Shown: one piece after another, positions 61,301 to 64,000 of the stretch | Numbering within the stretch: the stretch's first letter is position 1 | Layout: every line of letters begins with the position of its first letter | Assembly (NCBI RefSeq): GCF_000092065.1 | Contig: NC_009356.1 | Location: 310,001 to 374,000, forward strand | Reading direction: 5' to 3' | Source of the DNA: Ostreococcus lucimarinus CCE9901 | Lineage: Eukaryota > Chlorophyta > Mamiellophyceae > Mamiellales > Bathycoccaceae | Length of the DNA stretch: 64,000 nt | The notes under the pieces: generated by a model | The model's input: only the letters and a program-made list of their open reading frames with translations | What the model was told of the DNA's origin: nothing | Database searches by the model: none | Translations under genes and position numbers: made by a program

Positions 61301-64000
61301 CACCTCAACAATCGGATTGAGATGCACTTACTAGATGAGACACTCTCAGAAGCTTTCAAGATATTGATGGAACCTGATGCTGGTTCCGCATGCCCGCAGT
61401 GTGACTTATTCGCCTGTAAGGCGACAGTATATGAACTATATGAGTATGCACTCATAGTAGCACTCAACTCAATCGGATCACCTAGAATTGTACCAGTGCC
61501 GTGCAGTTGAATAGTTTCGACCGAAACGTCCCTGCGTTGTGTCGCTAATTTCATCACGGCTTCCTGTGCTAGCCCACTGGGAGCAGTGAGCGAACTAGAG
61601 CGACCATCTTGATTCGCTGCGCTACCGTGGAGGATTATCGAGTTTGATACCAACGTATGCCTCCACAATAGAATATGCATCATACCCGCTTCTGCCCGTA
61701 CGTATCCATCTGCAGACGCATCAAGGGTTTTACAATGGCCGTCTGCTGAAAGCATTTTGGACATCTCAAATATCAAGGAAGAACGTTCCAGTAGCGTGAG
61801 ATTTATCCCCCCTAGGCAACACCCACGCATGTGAGTGTCCAACGTTCGATGAAACATGGTGACACAAATCAAAGCTGACGAGCAAGCTGTATCGACACAT
61901 ACACTTCTACCACTTAGCGCAAAGGTGTATGAAATACGTCCACTTGCAACACTGGCGATAGTACCGGTACCAAGGAAATTACTTTCTGAGTACGCACACA
62001 GAGTTGCATACTCGGCGCTTGAAATTCCAACACCTACCCCCCAGCTGTTGTCCATGTCTTTCACGACTGATACACAATTATCCACCAACATCAGCACAAT
62101 GCGATGTTGTGGATCGATGTAAAGAGCTTCCTGTCGACCAACATTGAAATAACTACAATCGAATCGATCAGGAGATTCGATAGTGACTCCGCATCGTACT
62201 GACTTTCCTATTGTGTGGTCGACATCAGTAGACCATCTTGTTCCCATATGATTGTCAGAGTTTGGCAAGAGAGAGCTAAGAATAGGAATGCTGTGAATTG
62301 AATCGTCGTTGCTCGCGGCTTCAAGCATGAGATTCGATTGCAAACTCGGAACTGAATCCTGGTAAGACAACAATGTAGCGAGGTATGCTGAAATGTCTCG
62401 AACGGTTGGATAGTTGAATACCAACGTCACTGGCAAATCCGAATTGAGGGCGCTTGAGATTTGATCACGAATGTCCACGGACACTATAGAATCTATACCC
62501 ATTTCCACCAGCGATACGTCGTCTTGTACACGCATTCCCATTACGGATGAAACAATCGCACTCACACTTAGACGTATGTCCTCGAAACTTCTCATTGGCA
62601 TTTTCACTGGGATGTCTTTGCCAGCGTCGCGCTCAACAAAGCCCCTTTCATTTTTAGAAAGATTCGTGTGCTCATGGAGTTTTCGAGCACGTGGACGTCT
62701 TTGATGCGGTAGCTCCTTGAACTTGTTGACTAGAACGATCGATAGCCCTTTCGATGAGAGAATCTTATCCAGCATACAAAGTGCCGATTTTTCATCCACG
62801 CTACCAACGCCTAAATCGTGGAGTCTTTGCAATACTGTGGGCGTCGACATACCGTCAGTACAATCCCAAGCACCCCATTGTATACTTTTCCACACATTAC
62901 CACACTGTGTCTGGTTTTGTGCGAATGAATCAGTCATGGCATTAGCTGCAGCATAATTTGCTTGTCCGGTGGATTTTAGGACATGTGATGTCGATGAAAA
63001 GACCAACCATGCCCGTAAAGCAGTGAGACTGAAGGCGCATTGAAGTTTTTCAGCGGCTCGGTGCTTGGGCGCGCAGACAGTTCTAATCTTATTCGGATTT
63101 TGGTGTACACTCAAGCCATCATATAACAAACCCGAAGCATGTAGCACATACTCGCACGCAAGATTTGGTGCTGCAAAAGTTGCCGAAAAGTCAGCCCAAC
63201 TCGCGACATCAATTTTGTGCACAGATATCTCCATAAAGGGACATGAATGGTTGAGATCAAATCGTGCGCTCCGACCGCTTCTCGATGCACATATGAGCTC
63301 ACCCGTGCGTGGCTTGTTAGTGTATATGTGGCGAGCAATAATGGTGGAGAGTGCGCCTAGTCCTCCGCTCATCAAGATGCCGCCATCGAACTGCATCGTA
63401 TCAGTGGAGAATGTACTATCTAGTATTCTTGGGAGGTAACGCGAAGATATTGTCGCTTTTACGCGCTGCGCCTCAAGAAAGCGCACAGATACTACTTTGT
63501 GTGAAATTGTCGTTTGTTCCGTGCCCAAACTGTCGATGTATGAGCACTGCGGGATAGTATGGTCTCTACAACCCATATTTCTTGTAATGTCGTAAGACCC
63601 CATTGATTTGATGTAGTACGGAGTACTTATTTCTTCGCACGCAATCTTGCATACTGTCTCAACTGCAGAAGATATACACGGGGTATGTGTGGTACTTAGG
63701 CCCAATTCGGCAACCTGAACATGTGTCGCTACATTCTGTAAAGCACAAAAAGACGATGAAATCAGTTGCGTCGTGTTCACACCGCTTTCGAATTTGAGCG
63801 ATGCGCGCTGAATTGGATTGGTACAGAGTATAGTAGAGAAGTTTATAGCATCTTTTCTTCCCATGGTGTCCTTTCGATAAAGCGAGTTGGTATAGATAAC
63901 TTTTATTTTTGCTTGACGCTTAAGCTTAATATCTGCGTCGAACCTCGCTCGTCGAAAACTCGCGCATGAAAGGCTTACGGTGAAATTACGAGTCGCGTTC
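39676..64000 (-). CDS. Giant trans-AT-like modular type I polyketide synthase, C-terminal part (5' end beyond window)
   Basis: One uninterrupted frame; the first ATG in the window is at 63864 (8,062 codons from there), but the frame stays open to base 64000. It also starts in the middle of a KR module, so the protein is longer. Domain order N to C: KR-ACP; KS-DH-KR-ACP; KS-DH-ER-KR-ACP; KS-DH-KR-ACP; KS-DH-KR-ACP; KS-KR-ACP; inactive KS-sulfotransferase-TE-like. Five KSs carry Cys in DTACSS (residues 661, 1836, 3342, 4576, 5810) plus HGTGT and GHxE. No GHSxG acyltransferase is seen in any module, so malonyl units must be supplied in trans. All KRs keep Tyr and Asn of YxxxN and the B-type Asp. 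No introns are apparent. It makes a polyketide of unknown structure. Confidence 0.9.
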   Translation of the reverse strand, partial: NATRNFTVSLSCASFRRARFDADIKLKRQAKIKVIYTNSLYRKDTMGRKDAINFSTILCTNPIQRASLKFESGVNTTQLISSSFCALQNVATHVQVAELGLSTTHTPCISSAVETVCKIACEEISTPYYIKSMGSYDITRNMGCRDHTIPQCSYIDSLGTEQTTISHKVVSVRFLEAQRVKATISSRYLPRILDSTFSTDTMQFDGGILMSGGLGALSTIIARHIYTNKPRTGELICASRSGRSARFDLNHSCPFMEISVHKIDVASWADFSATFAAPNLACEYVLHASGLLYDGLSVHQNPNKIRTVCAPKHRAAEKLQCAFSLTALRAWLVFSSTSHVLKSTGQANYAAANAMTDSFAQNQTQCGNVWKSIQWGAWDCTDGMSTPTVLQRLHDLGVGSVDEKSALCMLDKILSSKGLSIVLVNKFKELPHQRRPRARKLHEHTNLSKNERGFVERDAGKDIPVKMPMRSFEDIRLSVSAIVSSVMGMRVQDDVSLVEMGIDSIVSVDIRDQISSALNSDLPVTLVFNYPTVRDISAYLATLLSYQDSVPSLQSNLMLEAASNDDSIHSIPILSSLLPNSDNHMGTRWSTDVDHTIGKSVRCGVTIESPDRFDCSYFNVGRQEALYIDPQHRIVLMLVDNCVSVVKDMDNSWGVGVGISSAEYATLCAYSESNFLGTGTIASVASGRISYTFALSGRSVCVDTACSSALICVTMFHRTLDTHMRGCCLGGINLTLLERSSLIFEMSKMLSADGHCKTLDASADGYVRAEAGMMHILLWRHTLVSNSIILHGSAANQDGRSSSLTAPSGLAQEAVMKLATQRRDVSVETIQLHGTGTILGDPIELSATMSAYSYSSYTVALQANKSHCGHAEPASGSINILKASESVSSSKCISIRLLRCINTHISETFNQAHKNSMRSPRAIVPLLNAHFSSETHASVSAFAFQGTNAHAILQNRIKRATNLPIRWSMRLLQRDRIWITPTLPQRLHSLTVAKSTHVVMQGNIISTNNTGLFDHSVHGKAILPAASMLLLCSSAVRMFVETKIRNMCDVTIPTARVILPANGKAQINDIRIDTTSSALEMYSESILFFKCLWKCTRSTKVYQTHEYANPLVFDNNTMVCTSRSSIKIDFFHDYHSSSLDNTFQSCAALHSPKSFSSYIPTGLRELYLSNAFTDVIDRTTYVKIPLTTKISREPLSEADYSMYADNFSIGSVIKFRMKSSRIRASIHKVHKNTLWNLVRYRASKHLSDLHGHSFQYFPWASADSSCLNRTALAVISHVSARSYRIDTHIPRHTYSWSMYSSPLPKNSNIYSKMKTCEIAATYLKIEAMGISATKHLPGIGKLQNDDEVHVIPSRIPNIFICENNSYYGTSLRNGVSISGATGAIGSCLSLFLLHSDASNLSLSSRRGWSAHIAKLRVHSRFGQSIVRSFKSDRGIAREGLTSIDRNRINTFVYASGSLCDAVVLRQTPETMSTVTSAKVLGYVRDHALANIQAQRSIACSSITGFIYSFGQMNYSISNNVLDECVKLMFNSGFSSSSVQFGAWTDAVFGMARLDAHLEKRLLASINVAHGLFMLNLSMLNACTVPTYIASRLPALTSPSTPNIVSDSIQTKTSSYSFDTIADFLRHAIMSSIDMETYTYIDDAQPIMQLGLDSLALADLRSSINAKFQIDLPIISMFDYPTVHELSKAIFSFTDARTTSDSVISLDLKSKSLGLNPHEGTGSNVHKISNISLRYPNNIKNLQSLRTSLVTGAELQRRLSTRFDVELLSGSTRFAVLLRDIFYFDNTIFHLTPQETICMDPQQRHLLNCCIECLHGVSDTKIYHHMGVFIGVMWNDYQFILRSTKWAFYAYAGTGNGISFLASRPSFTFGMNGPSIAIDTACSSSMVAAHLACASMDGSHASSTLSGGTQCILIPDTFVTLSSLGAIAYDGRCKTLDAGADGYGRGEAFGLLHLEPVQPAHRYESRHDFVLSACTVNQDGRSSSFTAPNGPSQQKLIQVALLRIENASSRSCYLSLHGTGTSLGDSIELSSLMQLQSCFSFLLIGTSKSSLGHTEGSAGVVGILDSIVCSTHAVNFGMRLCRNLNPHLSVFTHVASEGNVHIARAMTTAPQIELTASSSFGMSGVNAHTIIRAIPSKLTHRCCSTRARLLCSQMFHAGVGTLYSNVQLISVFKSASRAVFTVNICRPAWSSLHDHSVNHTPVLPAAASLIIPIIPLDDLLIDSVLQMKTILLIPIVLKQLDTISVVTYRDSTMRLMLRSGESATTSKFRKTNDGSNIREPFQQLGHCIRSRRGALKTKMSKYVGSACATVGAAHLIDCSMHILYCLMDKENNDVVHVPAVIHIFQLQQLPLEHQFESSSSAKKKDAPESNHTTSNLALLRRLQCKPLSTMNRAFERENLNKKVQSSVLYALMWCAVHHIKHVCPQTPHSYNLGRSMDTNTSTSYRYAPSYAAMMQNVHASIRLVGLATSSTPVGRAGENMSNVISASVIHTISMVSVADLNQTYHLDVHSDSPLSLKRASSHFKKAECESRAEPIQSQYLARARYVPMIHGCRKVPLNNFVLQPSPRGAIKDLTPVPSIALDSGITVSKPFVRTRILAVGLNFRDVLNILDMYPGVTEPPGTDFSGIIDDVYSHSHGDAIFGLTTGCLGDVAYVHRSLFSIKPPRVNFIEASAIPTVFLTVDECFSSIRRLKTTPAHLLVHGTTGGVGLAIKSICSMMGDSLSGTSSNVKKRHLMRYLGIPCMSNSRSTKFSQSVFLSSLSRSCPVDVVLNTLTSPGMIAASLSILNVHATFLELSKRGIWSADAFEKENYKATYEVKAIDHQSIAELSFRLSLLGLFMCAGLIQPSICLSNEFRFIRQSMREMTRASHIGKVVVYHKTVMSGHQLVTGGTGAIGILLTRWLLGIGANSVILLSRNGHNNGIMRLPRDSRLHFTLENADISCSEFSTIFRSLSLSDSVGIFHTSGVLRDALICDQTSAHLAEVSAPKVSGVKRLHSALKDAYLVKTFLNFSSLAATIASIGQSNYTYANSWLDQWSSTCKERGMVNESIQWGAWLAGDGMANSDGISRRMERVGLQYIQPSVAMSIIQTRLDHSILHHNFTLLSQQLIATGLNWSRFMSFAVKNRFLYGKKQNFNQAGNVDSKNTASAKDTEVLVVQKLLQIFKEVSGHELTADSAIMEAGVDSLGAVESRNAIADAFTITDLPSTLIFDYPTVKSIAGLILGAENEIKRTETELPIDSPTRSIEVRISSVSSPGQYQHALDDVSGVPENRWDIRADDYALIRFGRFLHNIEYFDIALFSMRRAEATAVDPQQRILLARALDGRAHAVNGQYSEGCGVVVGISSTDYSAITSRAGKLQATGGSLSVACGRISFTYNLRGTCASIDTACSSSLVGSHVARNAVLTGECDSMICCGVNITLNPTTTIVFRTAGMLADDGRCKTLDMAANGYVRGEGSTLLLLTPHSDGVRDDYCMFYASASSVNQDGRSSSLTAPHGPSQQSVILHTMLQSGNDNSSSGGIELHGTGTSLGDPIEVGAARTVLSSLKRLPVVTFSAMKTRCGHTEPASGGMGLCGIVDCIFRLNTPALVHLCQLSTHIQSILNQDTAERCGIALPRQATQSAWQCDAHAVNRGVSAFAFQGTNAHVSVRRDYVMKSLPDASVMQHSIECWISHAAFGLRLVHAVETSECLRIQLPPLKTRHIDRDHCVRGRLVLPATSFLELTLTCVKQLHTMTVNVVRRTQIHAACLLDTWRNDALSFKISQTTGSISVSSQRAGHTSCKVVQTMLTQRTPSPKVYYANVSKSSLDLHFKVHSKKVQTLDQSFAAELDAHVQSLSALRLNTFSDDSFELHLPVSLEICTHQTSLARSRDHALSRFSPQKMQSDHIAQQATENQLAMHELLGKKVASHSEPAAMGSERYYGGRQGRHAIDMIYRATWKTENTYRGPLLRTEGVTNVYSHLAAGRQSASRVASLAVQSLHASSNLCVIRTTATELVSACPRLCADTQSSIGRCIPVAGAMWGIFRSGAHEMSQRLVCVDLGASSIVHAKATDFLHSNSDSNEVHAKSISNRHVRTPTLSKVCPNLHAKMLWRDPRRAMAKHIAQCDSNALLHPCSDIYTGGVGGIGALIYEWNASICDRPFVLVGRSGRGKHIAPAKFTSLLTIQRVNLCVRSETERLVSCSVRNVGRVLHMSGVLKDSILMKQTFSTVSIAFANKTQGAQAVCHENLPQMSLTHVFFSSIAALLGSPGQTNYAGANALLDTLAQLGTTMGWRCMSLQWGPWGGSYGMAVRSAVGTPRNFGSLGIEVIDPHTALRTLRTLIQPPNMFSIYAVCPLRATGLHAWSVSTSHSAVSPPNAPYVDQNSTQLKIKISAGERGVPSCVIHGDEIAGRVASIVNDAVGRPLDAKEPLLDAGLDSLGAVELRSRLNDEFAVQLPSTVVFDHPSVYALAEAVAGELSHGKSNYGSAQVLRNSTIDVTYSAQVCISSVSSPGQYQHALDDVSGVPENRWDIRADDYALIRFGRFLHNIEYFDIALFSMRRAEATAVDPQQRILLARALDGRAHAVNGQYSEGCGVVVGISSTDYSAITSRAGKLQATGGSLSVACGRISFTYNLRGTCASIDTACSSSLVGSHVARNAVLTGECDSMICCGVNITLNPTTTIVFRTAGMLADDGRCKTLDMAANGYVRGEGSTLLLLTPHSDGVRDDYCMFYASASSVNQDGRSSSLTAPHGPSQQSVILHTMLQSGNDNSSSGGIELHGTGTSLGDPIEVGAARTVLSSLKRLPVVTFSAMKTRCGHTEPASGGMGLCGIVDCIFRLNTPALVHLCQLSTHIQSILNQDTAERCGIALPRQATQSAWQCDAHAVNRGVSAFAFQGTNAHVSVRRDYVMKYLPDASVMQHSIECWISHAAFGLRLVHAVETSECLRIQLPPLKTRHIDRDHCVRGRLVLPATSFLELTLTCVKQLHTMTVNVVRRTQIHAACLLDTWRNDALSFKISQTTGSISVSSQRAGHTSCKVVQTMLTQRTPSPKVYYANVSKSSLDLHFKVHSKKVQTLDQSFAAELDAHVQSLSALRLNTFSDDSFELHLPVSLEICTHQTSLARSRDHALSRFSPQKMQSDHIAQQATENQLAMHELLGKKVASHSEPAAMGSERYYGGRQGRHAIDMIYRATWKTENTYRGPLLRTEGVTNVYSHLAAGRQSASRVASLAVQSLHASSNLCVIRTTATELVSACPRLCADTQSSIGRCIPVAGAMWGIFRSGAHEMSQRLVCVDLGASSIVHAKATDFLHSNSDSNEVHAKSISNRHVRTPTLSKVCPNLHAKMLWRDPRRAMAKHIAQCDSNALLHPCSDIYTGGVGGIGALIYEWNASICDRPFVLVGRSGRGKHIAPAKFTSLLTIQRVNLCVRSETERLVSCSVRNVGRVLHMSGVLKDSILMKQTFSTVSIAFANKTQGAQAVCHENLPQMSLTHVFFSSIAALLGSPGQTNYAGANALLDTLAQLGTTMGWRCMSLQWGPWGGSYGMAVRSAVGTPRNFGSLGIEVIDPHTALRTLRTLIQPPNMFSIYAVCPLRATGLHAWSVPTSHSAVSPPNAPYVDQNSTQLKIKISAGERGVPSCVIHGDEIAGRVASIVNDAVGRPLDAKEPLLDAGLDSLGAVELRSRLNDEFAVQLPSTVVFDHPSVYALAEAVAGELSHGKSNYGSAQVLRNSTIDVTYSAQVCISSVSSPGQYQHALDDVSGVPENRWDIRADDYALIRFGRFLHNIEYFDIALFSMRRAEATAVDPQQRILLARALDGRAHAVNGQYSEGCGVVVGISSTDYSAITSRAGKLQATGGSLSVACGRISFTYNLRGTCASIDTACSSSLVGSHVARNAVLTGECDSMICCGVNITLNPTTTIVFRTAGMLADDGRCKTLDMAANGYVRGEGSTLLLLTPHSDGVRDDYCMFYASASSVNQDGRSSSLTAPHGPSQQSVILHTMLQSGNDNSSSGGIELHGTGTSLGDPIEVGAARTVLSSLKRLPVVTFSAMKTRCGHTEPASGGMGLCGIVDCIFRLNTPALVHLCQLSTHIQSILNQDTAERCGIALPRQATQSAWQCDAHAVNRGVSAFAFQGTNAHVSVRRDYVMKYLPDASVMQHSIECWISQLSSRATVALSTLTMACVSIRFNATVNALTSSPLQVASDATCLILDDRTTELSLKNVVLSTVYASKVLDAYLKSNKVLVYGSGYKVIDAQSNAIASTHATVRAGEHGVGLNANTVAAYADAEQGFVKFREMHGGLSSADIHVESNEYHEKPQHRLRCTLLDTFTGGNSVAYVRTVELYRRSCTVQYAQHDTLMCCIILSDHRFKYNYSRQNWSTFTPEVFLHISTDSVLCTSTSPSSSRSSVPNVEYLYALRWEASPLRVNVAPNGDTCATTTVRHTLCNYRRSVHRCGSLPTVVNILHSICALTTSSESKHLCVLSKSAPVTKRIFPSPISSIHKHISDLTLSTLPRVFCVENKNTTYAVCTGDSARIHPSGISNTTARLRHVSAVGHLAFTPNLCSTHSSPANMRRNNQCKNNQTEVHGAGEIGKLVYITALLNGQRLIRLTNRSGRCSYSVVVWNGSSSHSVTVDSVDNCHYSDNTWHNSRVQVNRSFFASGVLRDAIATKQTAYTIRVVVSPKLIGSLASIRDPTSLSVQTDYYSSISVLLGTFGQVNYVAANSSLDAHCNYAHHQGLDKVSVQWGAWVNLTGMMKQSALQLDSLTRFGIGSVPTKVGIHILSILNSVMIQDATIVANMFLWDKLSIPLLSQGVSTDSKRTLLCTDRTHPSTLSETQSLVSDHVRRVLGHTIDANMPFIDAGLDSMYLTELSRSIEICFDVPLPSTVAFDHPTITSLSKFIHKTTLRQKIDDCKPSAKEPMRIVVQDGIISSVACIAVHTGDADCKHIMHPVQFCGAIANGIDAIRKIPIDRWDVERIFSFTGISRKRDFVYHEYSRHGSFLRQLDVFDSNFFGIGRSDVRSLLEPQQRELLKACHEVTDVPYSDKSTRVYEQKISVYVGICTNDSDSVARDEAFRVMFTDSGCSAHDKLSNIAHGMSESTYAFASNRISHTFGFQGESISIDCASASGLVCIHLATSSSKVNVPSDPEYANSSIAASSNIILHRQLSDLHIARQMFPADGRCKTFDAQADGFERGEGVGAVMICTYKATSSKFMLVTLLGSSCIHKGGGASLRALRGPAIEYKVHRALLDANILPADVAFVEASGLGEPLGDAIEIGAYQRIFCFEDPSRTSNIGFGSLHTNLGHLDGASGMISLIKSALMSHALLTSPLVHFRKLNNLLLGQHACTTAEKMGHTWRDVNLDKRSHFPMLKGPTSGGIIGTSSFGYGGSMAHVLTNVRRDCRAFQEPRHRQNVLLTRCNAANQNTHVDANRLTFQLQKCIWNELHSSLSRNEPCRRRHPLSMSEPLHNVLRDIGFSHCGSGEFRENTIKGIAASVDAAIKVVTRETFSVGLSAGERICLWIESQVKKYTPLTDSNSWMPRLRLHEPKVKGKILFVLSSPRSGSTLLQMILNSHPSIFAPQELYLLNFETMYQRFESISRGHSWAFEGLRKAIVELRGCFADEADKIMHDMHSMSTKNVYEVLQNWCGDRILVDKSPPYSWSLDTLERAESIFEDVYYIFIHRHPYATIHSMSKETFKSRHDILENEKLLQLNGRKRLELLSASTIEQIWSHMDKLWARGNSNIIDFLRNVESTRQLEICYEDLVSDPTSHIDKICDFLKLPSCTNMTNPYSYNNAKMFEPIEPGGKGAADPNILSHCFINPTLANAWKDAASPGNLSEQSQRIAATLRYRLPQWKHRNSPVSRSFITRLNGNTTTPIVVFLNDVDCGTSFYSSLASSIKSAAFVVTTDWQSSTAASVSELAAMYVQRIRAYLDINNGDEVILVTRGLGVYIAREFVRLCETKQHVCADPSWREQASDAIQSNPKILGLVTLFTKEYEVLVSQQNNSDVGKILSYAALLASSYPEVKNESASVNASLRRVFIESNPNSVNECPNETLSILCCTQLLYSSRDPLFRVNPDFMSDIPICVISELEGISNELSLCFGIEHKYLDLRIEEKIDESALSDAINLLSKMTPK
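43300..46859 (-). other. PKS module 5: KS (third tandem copy) - KR - ACP, no recognisable DH
   Basis: KS with Cys5810 is the third near-identical copy. Sequence diverges at 45587, right after the KS. The following ~500 residues show no HxxxGxxxxP. The KR has a weaker cofactor loop (VHGAGEIGKL, near 44317) but keeps SSISVL, NYVAAN and SVQWGAW. ACP with DAGLDSMYLTEL near 43495. Expected step: a beta-hydroxyacyl unit. Confidence 0.8.
45587..49288. repeat. PKS tandem repeat, full copy A (3,702 bp)
   Basis: A complete unit encoding DH-KR-ACP of module 4 and the KS of module 5. Identity with copies B and C stops abruptly at 45586, at the end of the KS and its short linker. Confidence 0.95.
46860..50561 (-). 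other. PKS module 4: KS - DH - KR - ACP (second tandem copy)
   Basis: Same layout as module 3, offset by exactly 3,702 bp (1,234 residues), with KS Cys4576. Differences seen from module 3 include Ser to Tyr in the post-KS linker (53042 versus 49340) and Ser to Pro after the KR (50976 versus 47274). Confidence 0.9.
49289..52990. repeat. PKS tandem repeat, full copy B (3,702 bp)
   Basis: A complete unit encoding DH-KR-ACP of module 3 and the KS of module 4. Differences from copy A seen at 49933, 50578 and 50976. Confidence 0.95.
50562..54263 (-). other. PKS module 3: KS - DH - KR - ACP (first tandem copy)
   Basis: KS with Cys3342, HGTGTSLGD and CGHTEPASG. DH with RDHCVRGRLVLPATS near 52875. 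KR with TGGVGGIGAL near 51640 and GQTNYAGANALLD. ACP with DAGLDSLGAVEL near 50765. The module spans one full 3,702-bp repeat unit. Confidence 0.9.
52991..54263. repeat. PKS tandem repeat, partial copy C (1,273 bp, KS only)
   Basis: Matches 49289-50561 and 45587-46859 almost base for base; one difference spotted, at 53042 (g versus t). The left boundary continues into copy B; the right boundary is a sharp loss of identity at 54264. Confidence 0.95.
54264..58900 (-). other. PKS module 2: KS - DH - ER - KR - ACP (fully reducing)
   Basis: KS with Cys1836, HGTGTSLGD and LGHTEGSAG. The DH motif reads HDHSVNHTPVLPAA; the usual Gly of HxxxGxxxxP is His. Enoyl reductase (about 55370-56330) with GLNFRDVLN and HGTTGGVGLA. 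KR with VTGGTGAIG near 55330 and GQSNYTYANS. ACP with AGVDSLGAVESR near 54450. If the DH works, this module makes a saturated unit. Confidence 0.85.
58900..62330 (-). other. PKS module 1: KS - DH - KR - ACP
   Basis: KS (about 61130-62260) with Cys661 in VDTACSSA, HGTGT and CGHAEPASG. DH with FDHSVHGKAILPAAS, intact HxxxGxxxxP, near 60945. KR with SGATGAIGS near 59870 and FGQMNYSISNN. ACP with LGLDSLALADL near 59045. Expected product step: an enoyl (alpha,beta-unsaturated) unit. Confidence 0.85.
62330..63864 (-). other. PKS module 0 (partial): KR - ACP
   Basis: The NADPH loop GGILMSGGLGALS is at about residues 161-173, the catalytic tail GQANYAAANA at about 300, and SIQWGAW follows. The carrier domain has VEMGIDSIVSVDIRD with Ser at about residue 456 for phosphopantetheine. 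The KS of this module must lie beyond the window. Confidence 0.85.

Overview
The window looks like nuclear DNA of a marine picoeukaryotic green alga of the Ostreococcus/Mamiellales type. The pointers are very dense genes with tens to a few hundred bases between them, mostly intronless reading frames, high GC on the left, N-terminal plastid-transit-like leaders, and a gene set of plastid, mitochondrial and cytosolic eukaryotic proteins. The taxon is an inference; no rRNA or organelle marker is present.

Positions 1-35,200 (high GC) hold about 20 ordinary housekeeping genes. In order: the 3' end of a Cdc37 co-chaperone gene, a Dispatched/Patched-like RND protein, a TrmN6-like methyltransferase, plastid ribosomal protein S20 (spliced), a Nudix hydrolase, a membrane PGES2-like glutaredoxin/GST protein, a DEK_C-Z-alpha-PC4-PC4 protein, a plant-type alpha-amylase, a glutaredoxin-DUF547 fusion, Cdc25, inositol-3-phosphate synthase, an RS/RE-rich protein, a YqgE/AlgH protein (spliced), a nuclear CemA/PxcA-like envelope protein, an RluA-type pseudouridine synthase, a CobW/ZNG1 GTPase, an orphan type I membrane protein, a conserved 89-aa protein, an ABC1-family kinase, 2-oxoglutarate dehydrogenase E2 with two lipoyl domains, a domesticated-looking hAT transposase protein, a DUF3783-like protein, a multipass membrane protein and a GNAT acetyltransferase. 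Many neighbours are divergent or convergent pairs sharing very short spacers.

From about 35.2 kb to the right edge the base composition drops sharply and codon use changes. This part contains Toc75 (with a 67-bp intron carrying a CTAAC branch site), the ribosome-assembly factor LTV1, and one enormous intronless type I polyketide synthase (PKS) frame on the minus strand. That frame runs from 39,676 to the window edge with no stop, so more than 8,100 residues are encoded here and the N-terminus lies outside.

The PKS is the centrepiece. Reading N to C: KR-ACP / KS-DH-KR-ACP / KS-DH-ER-KR-ACP / KS-DH-KR-ACP / KS-DH-KR-ACP / KS-KR-ACP / inactive KS - sulfotransferase - thioesterase-like. No acyltransferase domain is visible in any module, which implies malonyl loading in trans. 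Two complete modules plus a third KS are near-identical tandem copies of a 3,702-bp unit (about 8.68 kb in all, only four differences spotted). The C-terminus resembles the sulfotransferase-thioesterase release end of curacin-type and cyanobacterial olefin synthases. However, its KS has lost the catalytic Cys and His, and the TE-like part has lost the nucleophile serine. The last extending module lacks a recognisable DH and would deliver the beta-hydroxyacyl chain that such a sulfotransferase needs.
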